Source: Candidatus Saccharicenans sp. (lineage in GTDB: Bacteria > Acidobacteriota > Aminicenantia > Aminicenantales > Saccharicenantaceae). From it: 64,000 bases of DNA. The stretch covers positions 1 to 64,000 of the forward strand of contig JASEFX010000005.1 in NCBI GenBank assembly GCA_030018265.1, in the 5' to 3' direction. Below the pieces are notes generated by a model. It did not search any database, was not told the origin of the DNA, and was given only the letters and a program-made list of their open reading frames with translations. Both the position numbers and the translations under genes were made by a program. Positions 1-8,823 of the stretch are shown here, one piece after another. Each line of letters begins with the position of its first letter. The first letter of the stretch is position 1.

Positions 1-1586
1 GATTCATCCAGGCCGAGAATGACCTCTTCATGTTCCATCGGTTTTAAGAAAACCTGATTCGGCGGGAGTACTTCCAGCTTCTCAATAACCGGAGCCACGT
101 TTGCCTGAAGGTAAAAAACGATGATTCTCTGAACGCGCGGCGCCTGCTGTCCGCTCTGGCTCTTCAGACTGATCTTCAGCTGGAGAAAGCGCCCCCGGGG
201 ACTTAGAATTTTTTCATCCGGCCGACTGTACGGCGGAGACCAGTCAGACCAGGTATCGTCAGGCTCACCCGTATTTCCGGTTCTTGACTGCACCTGAACC
301 GAAGCTCCCGGCGGGAGCTCAGCCTCCCAGCTGATCCTTCCCCAGCTGGAAATTATTCCTGCATCGAGCACCGGGCTGAGATATTCCCCGGCAAAGCTCT
401 GCCCGAGCTGGAGCAGACCAAACAGGCAGGGATTGTTTCCGAGAATGTGAATATGCTTATCGAACTGATAGAGCGCAAAAATCTGCTCCGAGCTTTCCTG
501 AGTGAGGAGTTCCACCCCGCCCTGACGATCTATCGCATAAAGGCGTCCGCGGTTTCCCGTCCCCATTATCAGTTTCTGGGCCCCGGCATCATAGATAAGT
601 CCGTAAACCATTTCTTCGGTTGAGCTCCAGAGTTTTTTAGAAAGACCGTCCGGAGCTATCTGAAACACTGCCCCCTGGACCCTGGTGCCAGACCTGCTCA
701 CGAACGCGGCAACGGCAGAATCCGAATCATCGAACAATTTCACCCCGGAAATCTCCACACTTACTTCAGTTTCGGTTTTTGCCCGGCCCGAGGCTGGCGT
801 TGAGCTAACGGTCGAAGCCTTTCTCGAAGGTTCACCGCTGGCAGAAACATAAATATAACCTTCTCCGCCGATCACCACATTTCTTATCTCATCGTATCCG
901 GGATCAAACAGAACGCTGGCCCGGCCTGAGGAAGAAATTTTATAAAGCCGCCCGGGTCCGCCGCTTCCGGCCAGGAGGTCTCCGGCGGGGGTTTTCACCA
1001 GACACAATATGTGATTATCCCTCGCTCGATAAAGAAGCTTGCCGGCTCCCGCCGGGTTGATTTCGTACACCCCGCCGCTTTCCCCGACCGCTGCCAGCAG
1101 ATTTCCGCCTTCAACCAGTAGCAGCTGCCAGATGTATTTTGATTGCGGGTTGAAAAATTCTTCTCCCTTTCCTCTGCCGGTAATCTTATAAATTTTACCG
1201 TTCGGTGAGGTTCCAGCGTAGAGCACCCCTTTAGAATCGATGGCAAGAGCGGTCACGTCAAGTTCGGCCGTCTGAAAATACAATTCTGCTTTTTTATCGC
1301 GGCTGATTCGATAAATTTTTCCTCCGTGACCGGTGCCCAGGAAAAAACTGCCGTCTGGCGCTTTCGCCAGCGAAAGGTAGAATTCCTCGGTCGGAAGATC
1401 AATCTTTTCCACTCCGGGTCCAATCGATAAAACCCCATCTGAGTTCAGAGAGGTTCCGGAAAATTTTCCCCGAAGGAAATCTTCCCTCGACCGCAGTTCC
1501 CATTTCCTGGGAACAACCGCCTGCAGCTGGCTGACAGCCAGAAGCACGGCGATAAATTTAACCACCAGCAAAAGTCTTTTCTTCAT
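1..1586 (-). CDS. secreted beta-propeller-type protein (C-terminus beyond window)
   Basis: An uninterrupted frame runs from ATG at 1586 to the window edge, so the 3' end is missing. The product starts MKKRLLLVVKF followed by a hydrophobic stretch, a signal peptide. Glycine-rich motifs of the form GTGxxGKIYRI recur along the first ~350 residues (LGTGHGGKIYRI, AGTSPNGKIYKI, AGSGGPGRLYKI, MGTGNRGRLYAI), as expected for propeller blades. A second region after about residue 400 resembles a beta-sandwich (WSDWSPPYS). An in-frame ATG at 1598 sits directly against GGAAAGG, too close to be used well; AGGG lies 2 nt before 1586. It follows the S55 peptidase gene by ~55 nt and is probably in its operon. 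Function is unknown; an exported surface or periplasmic binding role is inference. Confidence 0.8.
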   Translation of the reverse strand, partial: MKKRLLLVVKFIAVLLAVSQLQAVVPRKWELRSREDFLRGKFSGTSLNSDGVLSIGPGVEKIDLPTEEFYLSLAKAPDGSFFLGTGHGGKIYRISRDKKAELYFQTAELDVTALAIDSKGVLYAGTSPNGKIYKITGRGKGEEFFNPQSKYIWQLLLVEGGNLLAAVGESGGVYEINPAGAGKLLYRARDNHILCLVKTPAGDLLAGSGGPGRLYKISSSGRASVLFDPGYDEIRNVVIGGEGYIYVSASGEPSRKASTVSSTPASGRAKTETEVSVEISGVKLFDDSDSAVAAFVSRSGTRVQGAVFQIAPDGLSKKLWSSTEEMVYGLIYDAGAQKLIMGTGNRGRLYAIDRQGGVELLTQESSEQIFALYQFDKHIHILGNNPCLFGLLQLGQSFAGEYLSPVLDAGIISSWGRISWEAELPPGASVQVQSRTGNTGEPDDTWSDWSPPYSRPDEKILSPRGRFLQLKISLKSQSGQQAPRVQRIIVFYLQANVAPVIEKLEVLPPNQVFLKPMEHEEVILGLDE

Positions 1587-1640
1587 TTCCCTGCGCATCC
1601 TTTCCGGTTTGAAATTTATTAATTTATCTTCCGGAGATCG

Positions 1641-3485
1641 CTACTTTTTTATTCTCACCGGAACGGTCACCGCCCCGCGAAATACATAGGGCACCGGAAG
1701 CTGATATTCTATCAGGGTTGAGCGGCTGATCTCCGTCAGACCGGGAGTTGAGGCCCGGGGAGAAAGAAACATATTCTTAAGAGTCGGTGGAAGGTTAGGA
1801 AGCTCCTCACCTTTGAGAAAGAGCCCTGGCCTCGGGGCGACCACCTTGAAATAAATACGGTTGTTTTTCCTCAAATTGCCCAGCAACCTGATCAGCTGGT
1901 CCAGGCTTCTCGGCCGGAAATCCTGAATCCGGTAAAGGCTTCGTTCGAGCTGTTGAATGTAGCTGGCTTCCGCCACCACAAGCTGAAATTCAGTTCCTGG
2001 AGGAAGCGAAGGCGTCAGAAATTCCACCTCCTCACTCTTGAGCTCGTTGTTGTACGTCCGGAAGTAGGTTTTAATTTTGATCACTTCCCCGGGTTGAACT
2101 TCATACCTGTCCAGCAGCACCTTTTCCAGATTGGCGATCCTGGGCTGTTCCACCACCCTGATTTTCACTTCTATTTGATTTATGGTGAGATCTTTAAATT
2201 CGTTGTTCTTCAGCATATAAACGACAGCTGCCACCAATCCTGAAAGACCGGTGCTGGCCGTGTCCATGTTTCCGCTGAAAAGGTCTTCCAGATGAACCGT
2301 CCTGACGCCTTCCAGGAAAATATCGGCTTCAAAATCCGCTGAAAGCTGGCCATACGAACGCTCTTCGGAGGTCAGCAGAGTATACAGAGCCATATTAATC
2401 AGAGCCGGGGTCAGGACCTGGTCGTTCACCAGCTTCAGCTTGAATTGTTTCCGAACGACCGGACTTTCCTGAAGTTCAATGTTGAGCGGAATATAACGAG
2501 GCAGGGTTCCACCTTCAGCCAGAAGACCGCTCGTGCGATCCTGAACCACCCGGCCGATCAACTTTCCGGTTGAGGCCAGCTTGAAAGAACTCTGCAGGCT
2601 GGGAACGACCGTCATTACCTCTGCTGTGGTCAGCCCGTAATCGACAGGTCCGAGATTATAAAACGGATGTCCGAGAGCGAGTATCTTCTGCCCGTCTACA
2701 TAGGTAACCGTCCCGATAGCCGTCAGGTCCAGGTCGCCTGAAATAAGCTGGATGCCGACAGCCTGACCTTCACTCAAAGAAATCGGTTCAGGTTTAAGCT
2801 TCAGGGTTTGAGGCGAACTCGCTCTGATTCCGAGAACTGGCTGAAAGTTATGCTGGCTGAAAAAACTCTGAAATTGTTGGAAAGATTTTTCAGAAAAACC
2901 GGAAAATATAAGCGGAATTTTCACTGGAATGAAAGCTTTATTCAGACCCGGGCTCTCTGCCCTCTGCCAGCTCTTTTCCGCATAAAACCGGCCGAGTTGT
3001 TCCTGGCTGTATTCGCTCAGGTTTATCTCAGGGAAACCACCGCCCGGCCTTCTTACGCTCTCAGCAGATCTGGTTAGAGCCAGCATTTCCTCAATCGGTG
3101 TGATGCCGGCTATCGCTTCCCGGGCAAAAGCGTAACTGAAAGCCACCGCCCCGATGAGCTGACCGTCGATGTAGACCGGGCTGCCGCTCATCCCGGCCAC
3201 CACTCCGGTGTTTTCCAGGCCGAGCCCCTGCAGCCTGGCCAGAATCACATTCCGGCGGGGCTGGACGTTTTCCATAATCCCGAGAATTTCCACCTGAAAT
3301 TTTTCAACCTTCTGCCCGGCAAAAACGCTGCGCCCCTCTCCTTTCATCCCGGGCTTCACCTGCGACAGCGGCATGATTGCGGTCGGGCCGGCTTCGACCG
3401 GAAGCGAAAGGGCCGCCCGGAAGACAATAAAAATTGAAACAGCGAAATAAATCCTCAGTCTTTTTACCTGAGAACTAAATGACAT
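1641..3485 (-). CDS. SpoIVB-type S55 serine peptidase domain protein, exported
   Basis: The 614-residue product has an N-terminal hydrophobic export signal (about residues 10-32), then the S55 signature: a PGMKGEGRSVF segment near 45 and GMSGSPVY at 98-105, which carries the nucleophile serine. A second conserved block with LGHPF (His273) follows ~170 residues later. S55 is the family of SpoIVB, the sporulation sigma-K checkpoint protease, but no sporulation genes are nearby, so here it is a general envelope protease or binding protein. The serine motif comes before the GH motif, the reverse of SpoIVB as I recall it. The C-terminal half (about 380-614) is beta-rich and unassigned. It sits 25 nt after the aminotransferase-fold synthase gene and ahead of the propeller gene on the same strand. 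Family call firm, substrate unknown. Confidence 0.85.
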   Translation of the reverse strand: MSFSSQVKRLRIYFAVSIFIVFRAALSLPVEAGPTAIMPLSQVKPGMKGEGRSVFAGQKVEKFQVEILGIMENVQPRRNVILARLQGLGLENTGVVAGMSGSPVYIDGQLIGAVAFSYAFAREAIAGITPIEEMLALTRSAESVRRPGGGFPEINLSEYSQEQLGRFYAEKSWQRAESPGLNKAFIPVKIPLIFSGFSEKSFQQFQSFFSQHNFQPVLGIRASSPQTLKLKPEPISLSEGQAVGIQLISGDLDLTAIGTVTYVDGQKILALGHPFYNLGPVDYGLTTAEVMTVVPSLQSSFKLASTGKLIGRVVQDRTSGLLAEGGTLPRYIPLNIELQESPVVRKQFKLKLVNDQVLTPALINMALYTLLTSEERSYGQLSADFEADIFLEGVRTVHLEDLFSGNMDTASTGLSGLVAAVVYMLKNNEFKDLTINQIEVKIRVVEQPRIANLEKVLLDRYEVQPGEVIKIKTYFRTYNNELKSEEVEFLTPSLPPGTEFQLVVAEASYIQQLERSLYRIQDFRPRSLDQLIRLLGNLRKNNRIYFKVVAPRPGLFLKGEELPNLPPTLKNMFLSPRASTPGLTEISRSTLIEYQLPVPYVFRGAVTVPVRIKK

Positions 3486-3510
3486 TCCAGACCCCTAAGG
3501 GGAATGATGC

Positions 3511-4695
3511 TCAGGGTATTATCCCGAGCGCCCGGCCGCATTTTTCAAAAGCAGCCAGAATCAGTTGCAGTTCTTCATCAGTGTGATTGGCAGAATAGCT
3601 TGTCCTGATAAGAGCCTGGCCGTGAGGCACAGCCGGGTGGATAACCGGAGTGGTGAAGATTCCTTCATCCCTCAGGGCCTTCCACATGGCAAAGCATTTT
3701 TCATCGTCACCGATGACAATCGGAATAATCGGCGTCTGGCTTGGACCGGTGTTGAATCCCAGTTTCTGGAAGCTTTCTCTCATAAAATTAGTCACCTGCC
3801 ACAACCTTTCTCTTCTTTCCGGCTCATTTTCGATGACTTCCAGTGCAGCCAGAACAGTGGCCACAGAAGCCGGGGTGGCTGCGGCGCTGAAAATCAGCGA
3901 GCGCGCATGATGTTTGATGTAATTAACCACTTTTCTGGCGCCGACCACAAAACCTCCGATCGAGACGAAAGACTTGCTGAAGGTTCCCATGATCAGGTCA
4001 ACTTCATCTTCAAGGCCAAAATGTTCGGCCGTCCCTCGTCCATTTTTGCCTAGCACTCCCAGCCCATGGGCATCATCAACCATTACCCTGGCTCCATACT
4101 TTTTCGCCAGCGAAACAACGCCGGGCAGGTTGATGATGTCGCCCTCCATGCTGAACACACCATCCACCACAATCAGTTTGCCTTTATTGTCGGGAATTTC
4201 CGCCAGAACTCTTTCCAGATCTTCCATATTATTATGCTTGAATTTCTTCACTTCTGCCCTGGTCATGCGGCAGGCATCTATGATGCTGGCGTGGTCCATA
4301 CGGTCGGTTATGACCACATCATCCTTTCCGGCCACCGCCGTGATGATTCCCAGATTGGTCTGATAACCGGTGGAAAAAGTCACCGCCGCTTCTTTTTTCA
4401 TAAACCTGGCGAGTCTTTCTTCAAGGATTTCATGAAGGTCGATAGTCCCGGTCAGAAAACGTGAGCCGCAGGTAGCCACTCCATATCTGTCGATCGCCTC
4501 TTTGGCCGCCTGCTTGACCTTCGGATGGTCAATAAGTCCGAGATAATTGTTCGAACCGGTTAAAATCATCTCCCGGCCTCTAACCTTCACTCTGTTACCC
4601 CTGGCTTCAGAAATCGGGGTAAAGTAAGGATAAAGACCGACTGCCATGACCTCTTCGTCACGAGTAAACTGGTAACACTTGTCAAAAATGTCCAT
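3511..4695 (-). CDS. PLP-dependent alpha-oxoamine synthase (KBL/BioF/serine palmitoyltransferase family)
   Basis: The enzyme condenses an acyl-CoA with an amino acid, releasing CO2. Visible motifs are GSNNYLGL near the start, VMVDDAHGLG for the cofactor-stacking region, and GTFSKSF with the PLP lysine at K241. The start is set at 4695 because AGGAGG lies 5 nt upstream; this gives 394 residues, the usual family size, whereas an in-frame ATG at 4758 adds 21 unconserved residues and has no binding site. GTFSKSF matches serine-palmitoyltransferase-like members better than the GTLGKA of Kbl, from memory. Candidate reactions are 3-ketosphinganine, 2-amino-3-ketobutyrate or 8-amino-7-oxononanoate synthesis; no bio genes or other threonine genes are visible. 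The gene diverges from a reductase whose promoter abuts its own. Confidence 0.9.
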   Translation of the reverse strand: MDIFDKCYQFTRDEEVMAVGLYPYFTPISEARGNRVKVRGREMILTGSNNYLGLIDHPKVKQAAKEAIDRYGVATCGSRFLTGTIDLHEILEERLARFMKKEAAVTFSTGYQTNLGIITAVAGKDDVVITDRMDHASIIDACRMTRAEVKKFKHNNMEDLERVLAEIPDNKGKLIVVDGVFSMEGDIINLPGVVSLAKKYGARVMVDDAHGLGVLGKNGRGTAEHFGLEDEVDLIMGTFSKSFVSIGGFVVGARKVVNYIKHHARSLIFSAAATPASVATVLAALEVIENEPERRERLWQVTNFMRESFQKLGFNTGPSQTPIIPIVIGDDEKCFAMWKALRDEGIFTTPVIHPAVPHGQALIRTSYSANHTDEELQLILAAFEKCGRALGIIP

Positions 4696-4740
4696 CTTTT
4701 CCTCCTGACATCTCACCTGAATTATTTCCTCAGGCTCATT

Positions 4741-4769
4741 ATTTAAATTTTTTACCAAATCTTTTTCAA
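4741..4769 (-). promoter_or_regulatory. sigma70-type promoter for the oxoamine synthase operon
   Basis: On the minus strand TTGAAA (4769-4764), a 17-nt spacer and TTAAAT (4746-4741) are followed by a leader of about 40 nt that ends in AGGAGG and the ATG at 4695. It lies 6 bp from the -35 of the opposite-facing promoter. Confidence 0.5.
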
Positions 4770-4775
4770 CCCTGA

Positions 4776-4804
4776 TTGACCGTTCGTCGCGCCTGTTCTA
4801 AAAT
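4776..4804 (+). promoter_or_regulatory. sigma70-type promoter placed for a leaderless transcript
   Basis: TTGACC at 4776-4781, a 17-nt spacer and TAAAAT at 4799-4804. Only six bases separate the -10 from the ATG at 4811, so the usual start of transcription falls on or next to the A of the start codon. No Shine-Dalgarno sequence precedes the ATG, which agrees with a leaderless message. Confidence 0.6.
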
Positions 4805-4810
4805 CTCCAC

Positions 4811-5779
4811 ATGATTTCCCTGGTCACCGGAGCTACCGGCTTTATCGGCAGCCGTCTCGTCGAAACCCTTCTTGACCGGGGAGATCAGGTTTATGCCCTT
4901 GTCCGCAACCCGGCACGACTTAACTGGCTTCAGTCAGCCTCCGGTTTAACTCTGATCAGAGGAGATCTTTTCTCCCTGCCGCAGCTTCCGTCCGACCTGG
5001 AAGTGGTTTTTCATCTGGCCGGCCTGACCAAAGCTCTGTCAAAACGCGATTATTATACAGTAAATCAGGAAGGCACGGCAAGCTTGCTGAAAAAACTCGA
5101 ACAGAGCGGATTGAGACCGCGTTTCGTCCACCTGAGCAGTCTGGCCGCAGGCAGTCCTTCAATCGACGGAAAACAGGTTTCTGAAGACGAACCACCATCC
5201 CCCGCTTCCCCCTACGGTCACAGCAAATTTCTGGCAGAAAAAGAAGTTCTCGCCAGAAAAGACCGGATGAAAGTAATTATTTTGAGAGCCGCAGCCATCT
5301 ATGGACCCCGCGACCAGGACTTCCTCCAGTACTTTCAATCGATAAAAAAAGGCTGGCTTCCGACCTTCAGCCGTCATCTGGTCATGAGCCTCTGTTATGT
5401 GGACGACCTGGTCAGGGCCATGATTGTGAGTGCCACGGTATCTGTGGAAAGCGGCAGGATATACAACGTGGCAGACCCGGTTCCCCGCACCTGGGAAGAA
5501 ATAGGGCTGGAAGCTGCGCGCATTCTCAAAAAGAAAGTTAGAATAATTAGATTTCCACTCTGGACGGTCAAAATGGCAGCCGGAGCCTCCGAAGTTTTTG
5601 CCAGGATTTCAGGCAAACCAGGTCCGCTTAACCTCAGCAAATATAGGGAACTGGAAAAATCAGCCTGGGTGGCTGACGTCAGCAAAATAAAAAGAGAACT
5701 GGGGTTTGAAACCACATGGCCCTTTGCAAGAGCGATGGAAATTACCATATCCTGGTATCTGGAAAACGGATGGCTTTAA
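4811..5779 (+). CDS. NAD(P)-dependent epimerase/reductase (extended SDR family)
   Basis: A 322-residue extended short-chain dehydrogenase. The Rossmann motif TGATGFIGSRL is at the very N-terminus and the catalytic pair is Y135 and K139 in SPYGHSK. The closest types are 3-beta-hydroxysteroid/dihydroflavonol-reductase-like members. Substrate is not readable. Opposite an SPT-like synthase it could reduce a 3-keto intermediate, as the epimerase-annotated ketosphinganine reductase CerR does in Caulobacter; that is inference. A threonine dehydrogenase of the epimerase type paired with Kbl is the main alternative. The start is right at the Rossmann strand and no ribosome binding site is seen. Confidence 0.85.
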   Translation: MISLVTGATGFIGSRLVETLLDRGDQVYALVRNPARLNWLQSASGLTLIRGDLFSLPQLPSDLEVVFHLAGLTKALSKRDYYTVNQEGTASLLKKLEQSGLRPRFVHLSSLAAGSPSIDGKQVSEDEPPSPASPYGHSKFLAEKEVLARKDRMKVIILRAAAIYGPRDQDFLQYFQSIKKGWLPTFSRHLVMSLCYVDDLVRAMIVSATVSVESGRIYNVADPVPRTWEEIGLEAARILKKKVRIIRFPLWTVKMAAGASEVFARISGKPGPLNLSKYRELEKSAWVADVSKIKRELGFETTWPFARAMEITISWYLENGWL

Positions 5780-5852
5780 GAATTCTCTTTATTATTTCCA
5801 CTTTTTCTGATAAAAATTTAATTCCTTAAATAAATAACAGGAGTCATAATCA

Positions 5853-6857
5853 ATGGCAGAGATCAGAACAGTTATAACAGGAATCGGGCATTATGTGCCT
5901 CCGAGGGTGATCACCAATTTCGACCTGGAAAAGATGATGAACACCTCCGATGAGTGGATCAGGGAAAGGACGGGAATTATCGAACGCCACTGGGTCGAGC
6001 CGGGAGTCGGGACCTCGGACCTGGCAACAGAAGCGGCGATCAGAGCTATTGAGAACGCCGGCATGGACAAATCTGAAATAGATTTTATAATAGCCGCCAC
6101 TCTTTCTCCTGACCATTATTTCCCTGGAATCGGAGTGATGGTCCAGGCGAAGCTGGGTCTGGGAGAAATCGGTGCCCTGGACGTAAGAAATCAGTGCTCT
6201 GGATTCATCTACGCGCTCTCAGTGGCTGATCAATACATCAGGACCGGCACCTACAAAAAGATTCTGCTTGTGGCGGCTGAAGTGCAATCGGCCAACCTGG
6301 ATTTCTCGGATGAAGGGCGGGATATGGCTGTTCTCTTTGGAGACGGCGCCGGAGCCGTCATTCTCGAACCGAACACTTCGGGCGACGGCCGCGGCGTTCT
6401 CTCCTGCCACCTTTTTTCAGACGGTCGGTTTGTCAGCGAGCTGTGGATGGAAAAACCGTCCTCCCGGGACAATCCCACCTTCCAGCCCGAGTTTTTCGCG
6501 CAGGGCAGATTTTATCCCAGGATGAATGGAAGGATGGTATTCAAAAACGCCTGCGAAAAAATGCCCCAGGCGGTGCTTTATGGCCTGAAGCAACTGGGCC
6601 TGACCATTGATGACGTGGATTATCTTATACCCCACCAGGCCAACGACCGGATTTCTCAGATGGTGGCCAGAGGATTGAAAATTCCGGAAGATAAGGTGAT
6701 TAGAAACATAAGCCGGTACGGTAACACCACGGCTGCTTCCATCCCTATAGCTCTTTCGGAGGCAGTTCAGGAAGGTCGGATAAAACCAGGCATGCTGATT
6801 GCGCTGACCGCTTTTGGAGCCGGCTTCACCTGGGGTTCAGCCTTTATTCGTTGGTAA
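5853..6857 (+). CDS. fabH: beta-ketoacyl-ACP synthase III (FabH-like)
   Basis: A 334-residue thiolase-fold enzyme that condenses an acyl-CoA with malonyl-ACP. The catalytic triad is complete: C115 in NQCSGF, H261 in PHQAND and N291 in YGNTT. The N-terminus (ITGIGHYVPPRVITN) and the SDEWIRERTGI block are typical of FabH. AGGAG lies 9 nt before the ATG. It follows the reductase by 73 nt on the same strand. Other fatty-acid synthesis genes are absent, so it may serve a special lipid rather than bulk synthesis, perhaps with the neighbouring reductase and oxoamine synthase; a housekeeping FabH cannot be excluded. Confidence 0.93.
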   Translation: MAEIRTVITGIGHYVPPRVITNFDLEKMMNTSDEWIRERTGIIERHWVEPGVGTSDLATEAAIRAIENAGMDKSEIDFIIAATLSPDHYFPGIGVMVQAKLGLGEIGALDVRNQCSGFIYALSVADQYIRTGTYKKILLVAAEVQSANLDFSDEGRDMAVLFGDGAGAVILEPNTSGDGRGVLSCHLFSDGRFVSELWMEKPSSRDNPTFQPEFFAQGRFYPRMNGRMVFKNACEKMPQAVLYGLKQLGLTIDDVDYLIPHQANDRISQMVARGLKIPEDKVIRNISRYGNTTAASIPIALSEAVQEGRIKPGMLIALTAFGAGFTWGSAFIRW

Positions 6858-6872
6858 AAATATTTTTGGTGA

Positions 6873-6902
6873 TTGATATTAAAAATGAAAATATGTTATT
6901 CT
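6873..6902 (+). promoter_or_regulatory. possible sigma70-type promoter for the DUF885 gene
   Basis: TTGATA at 6873-6878, an 18-nt spacer and TATTCT at 6897-6902, in an AT-rich gap. The gene's ribosome binding site TAGGAGG is at 6946-6952, 8 nt before the ATG. Confidence 0.4.
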
Positions 6903-6960
6903 AATTTTTTGGAAAAGAATGAGGCTTTTGCCGGTTAATAAATCGTAGGAGGTATCAGGA

Positions 6961-8727
6961 ATGAAGAAGACAAGACTTTTTACCCTGGCCTGCACGCTGT
7001 TCATCCTGTTTCTGCCACTCGGGCAGGCCATAGCCCAGAGCTCGGAGGACGCCAAATTCCAGAAGGTTCTGGAAACCTATCTCGACGAATACTGGAAATT
7101 TTACCCGACCCAGGCCACCATCGCCGGCTACTATAAGCACAACGACCGTCTGGAAGACCCGAGCGAAGCTGCTGTCGATAAAAGAGACGAGATTCTCAAA
7201 AAAATAAACAGCGACATCATCAAGATTGACCGGGCAAAACTTTCCCCCGAAAATCAGCAGGCGTTGAACATCCTCTTTGATTACATCGACCTGGAGTTTG
7301 TCAACCTGGAAAACCTGCTTCCCTGGGATTACAACCCGCTTTTTTATAACAACATTATTATAAACAGCATCCACTCCCTACTGACAAAAGACTTTGCTCC
7401 TGTTGACGCCAGAGTGCGCAGTGCCACGGCCAGGCTCAAAGCGATGCCCACACTGTTAAAAAGAGCCAGAGAGAACTTAAAAACACCGGCTCAGATTTAC
7501 ACCGAAACCGCCCTGAAGCAAATGCCCCACATCATCAATTTTTACAAAAATGAAGCGCCCGCTCTGGCTGAAGGCGCTTCCGCTCCGGTGAAGGATGCTT
7601 TTATGGCTGAGCTCAACAGGGTAATCCCGTTGCTCGAAGATTATCAGAGATTTCTCCGGGCTGAAATCCTTCCTAAATCCACGGGCAATTTCCGTCTAGG
7701 ACCCGAGGTTCACCGCCGGATGATCCAGAGACTCTCCGGTTCAGCCATCAGCCAGGAAGAACTGGCGGCCCGGGCTCAGACCGACGTGAAGAACATCCGG
7801 CGCGATATGTTTCTGGTCTGCATTCCGCTGCATAAAATGATGTACCCGGAGATCGATATCGAACAGATCCCTGGAGATAATCCTGATGTTATCTGGAACA
7901 AAGTTATTAAAAACGTCTTTGATAAACTCAAAGATTTCCGTCCGAGCAGAGAAGAACTGATCAGTAAGATAAGCGCTTCGGCTGAAAGCATCAAGAAGTT
8001 TAATCAGGGGACCAACCTTTTCCCTGTTCCCGAAGAAACTCTGGAAATTAAGAGCATGCCGGGCTATTTTGCCGGGCTGTCTGCCTTCAGGTTGACCGGA
8101 CCCGGTGCCTATGATACCCGTGGTCAGTACATCCTGGAAATTGCCCCTGTTCCTGAAGACTGGTCCGAACAGAAAATCAACAATTATCTCGAAGAATATA
8201 ACAACTACTATCTGGAAGTGATGACCGCTCAGAACATATTTCCAGGGAGCTTTGTTCCCCTGGCTCTAACCAGAAAAGCTTCCAGTCTGGTGACCAAAAT
8301 ATATCCAAACCCGGCGCTGCTTATGGGCTGGCCCATCTATGTCCAGGAGAAGATTCTTTATTCAGGTTACGGAAATTACGACCTGAGACTCAGATTGAAC
8401 CAGCTGAAACTTATGCTGAAAACAGTGATGGATTTTCAGATGGACCTCAACATACATCAGGGTGGAATAACCAAAGAGCAGTTCATGAGATACCTGACTG
8501 TTACCGGCTTCCAGACTGAGGCCGAAGCTGAAAGGAAATGGGAATATCTGGTGCTCAATCCGGGTTCCGGCGCTCTTCCCTACATCGGTCTTCAGGAAAT
8601 CCTCGACCTGGAAAAAGACGCCCAGAGAACCAAAGGAGATGCTTTCAATCGAGTTGAATTTATAAACAAACTGCTCTCGAACGGCGCTCTGCCGCCAATA
8701 CAGTTGAGATCCCGCATACTTAACTGA
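6961..8727 (+). CDS. exported DUF885-family protein with degenerate metal site
   Basis: A 588-residue protein with a clear signal peptide (KKTRLFTLACTLFILFLPLG, cleavage near QAIAQ). Helical DUF885 homology runs to the end. In active DUF885 members the C-terminal part carries HExxPGHH followed by EGWALYxE. The matching places here read QNIFPGSF (424-431) and MGWPIYVQE (from 455), so both histidines and both glutamates are replaced while the flanking residues and the downstream ITKEQ/LNPGSGALPYIGLQEIL region are kept. It is therefore probably not a metallopeptidase; a binding or scaffold role is inference. AGGAGG precedes the start and a strong terminator follows, so it is transcribed alone. 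Confidence 0.85.
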   Translation: MKKTRLFTLACTLFILFLPLGQAIAQSSEDAKFQKVLETYLDEYWKFYPTQATIAGYYKHNDRLEDPSEAAVDKRDEILKKINSDIIKIDRAKLSPENQQALNILFDYIDLEFVNLENLLPWDYNPLFYNNIIINSIHSLLTKDFAPVDARVRSATARLKAMPTLLKRARENLKTPAQIYTETALKQMPHIINFYKNEAPALAEGASAPVKDAFMAELNRVIPLLEDYQRFLRAEILPKSTGNFRLGPEVHRRMIQRLSGSAISQEELAARAQTDVKNIRRDMFLVCIPLHKMMYPEIDIEQIPGDNPDVIWNKVIKNVFDKLKDFRPSREELISKISASAESIKKFNQGTNLFPVPEETLEIKSMPGYFAGLSAFRLTGPGAYDTRGQYILEIAPVPEDWSEQKINNYLEEYNNYYLEVMTAQNIFPGSFVPLALTRKASSLVTKIYPNPALLMGWPIYVQEKILYSGYGNYDLRLRLNQLKLMLKTVMDFQMDLNIHQGGITKEQFMRYLTVTGFQTEAEAERKWEYLVLNPGSGALPYIGLQEILDLEKDAQRTKGDAFNRVEFINKLLSNGALPPIQLRSRILN

Positions 8728-8735
8728 TGAAATGA

Positions 8736-8774
8736 AAAAAGAGGAGGGCCTGAAAAAAGCCCTCCTCTTTTTTT
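8736..8774 (+). terminator. rho-independent terminator after the DUF885 gene
   Basis: GAGGAGGGC at 8741-8749 pairs perfectly with GCCCTCCTC at 8759-8767 around a short A-rich loop, followed by a run of T. An A-run before the stem makes it potentially active on both strands. Confidence 0.9.
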
Positions 8775-8823
8775 ATAATTGCCCTGATATCAGAAAATAA
8801 CCCGAAAAGGTGTTCAAATAGAA

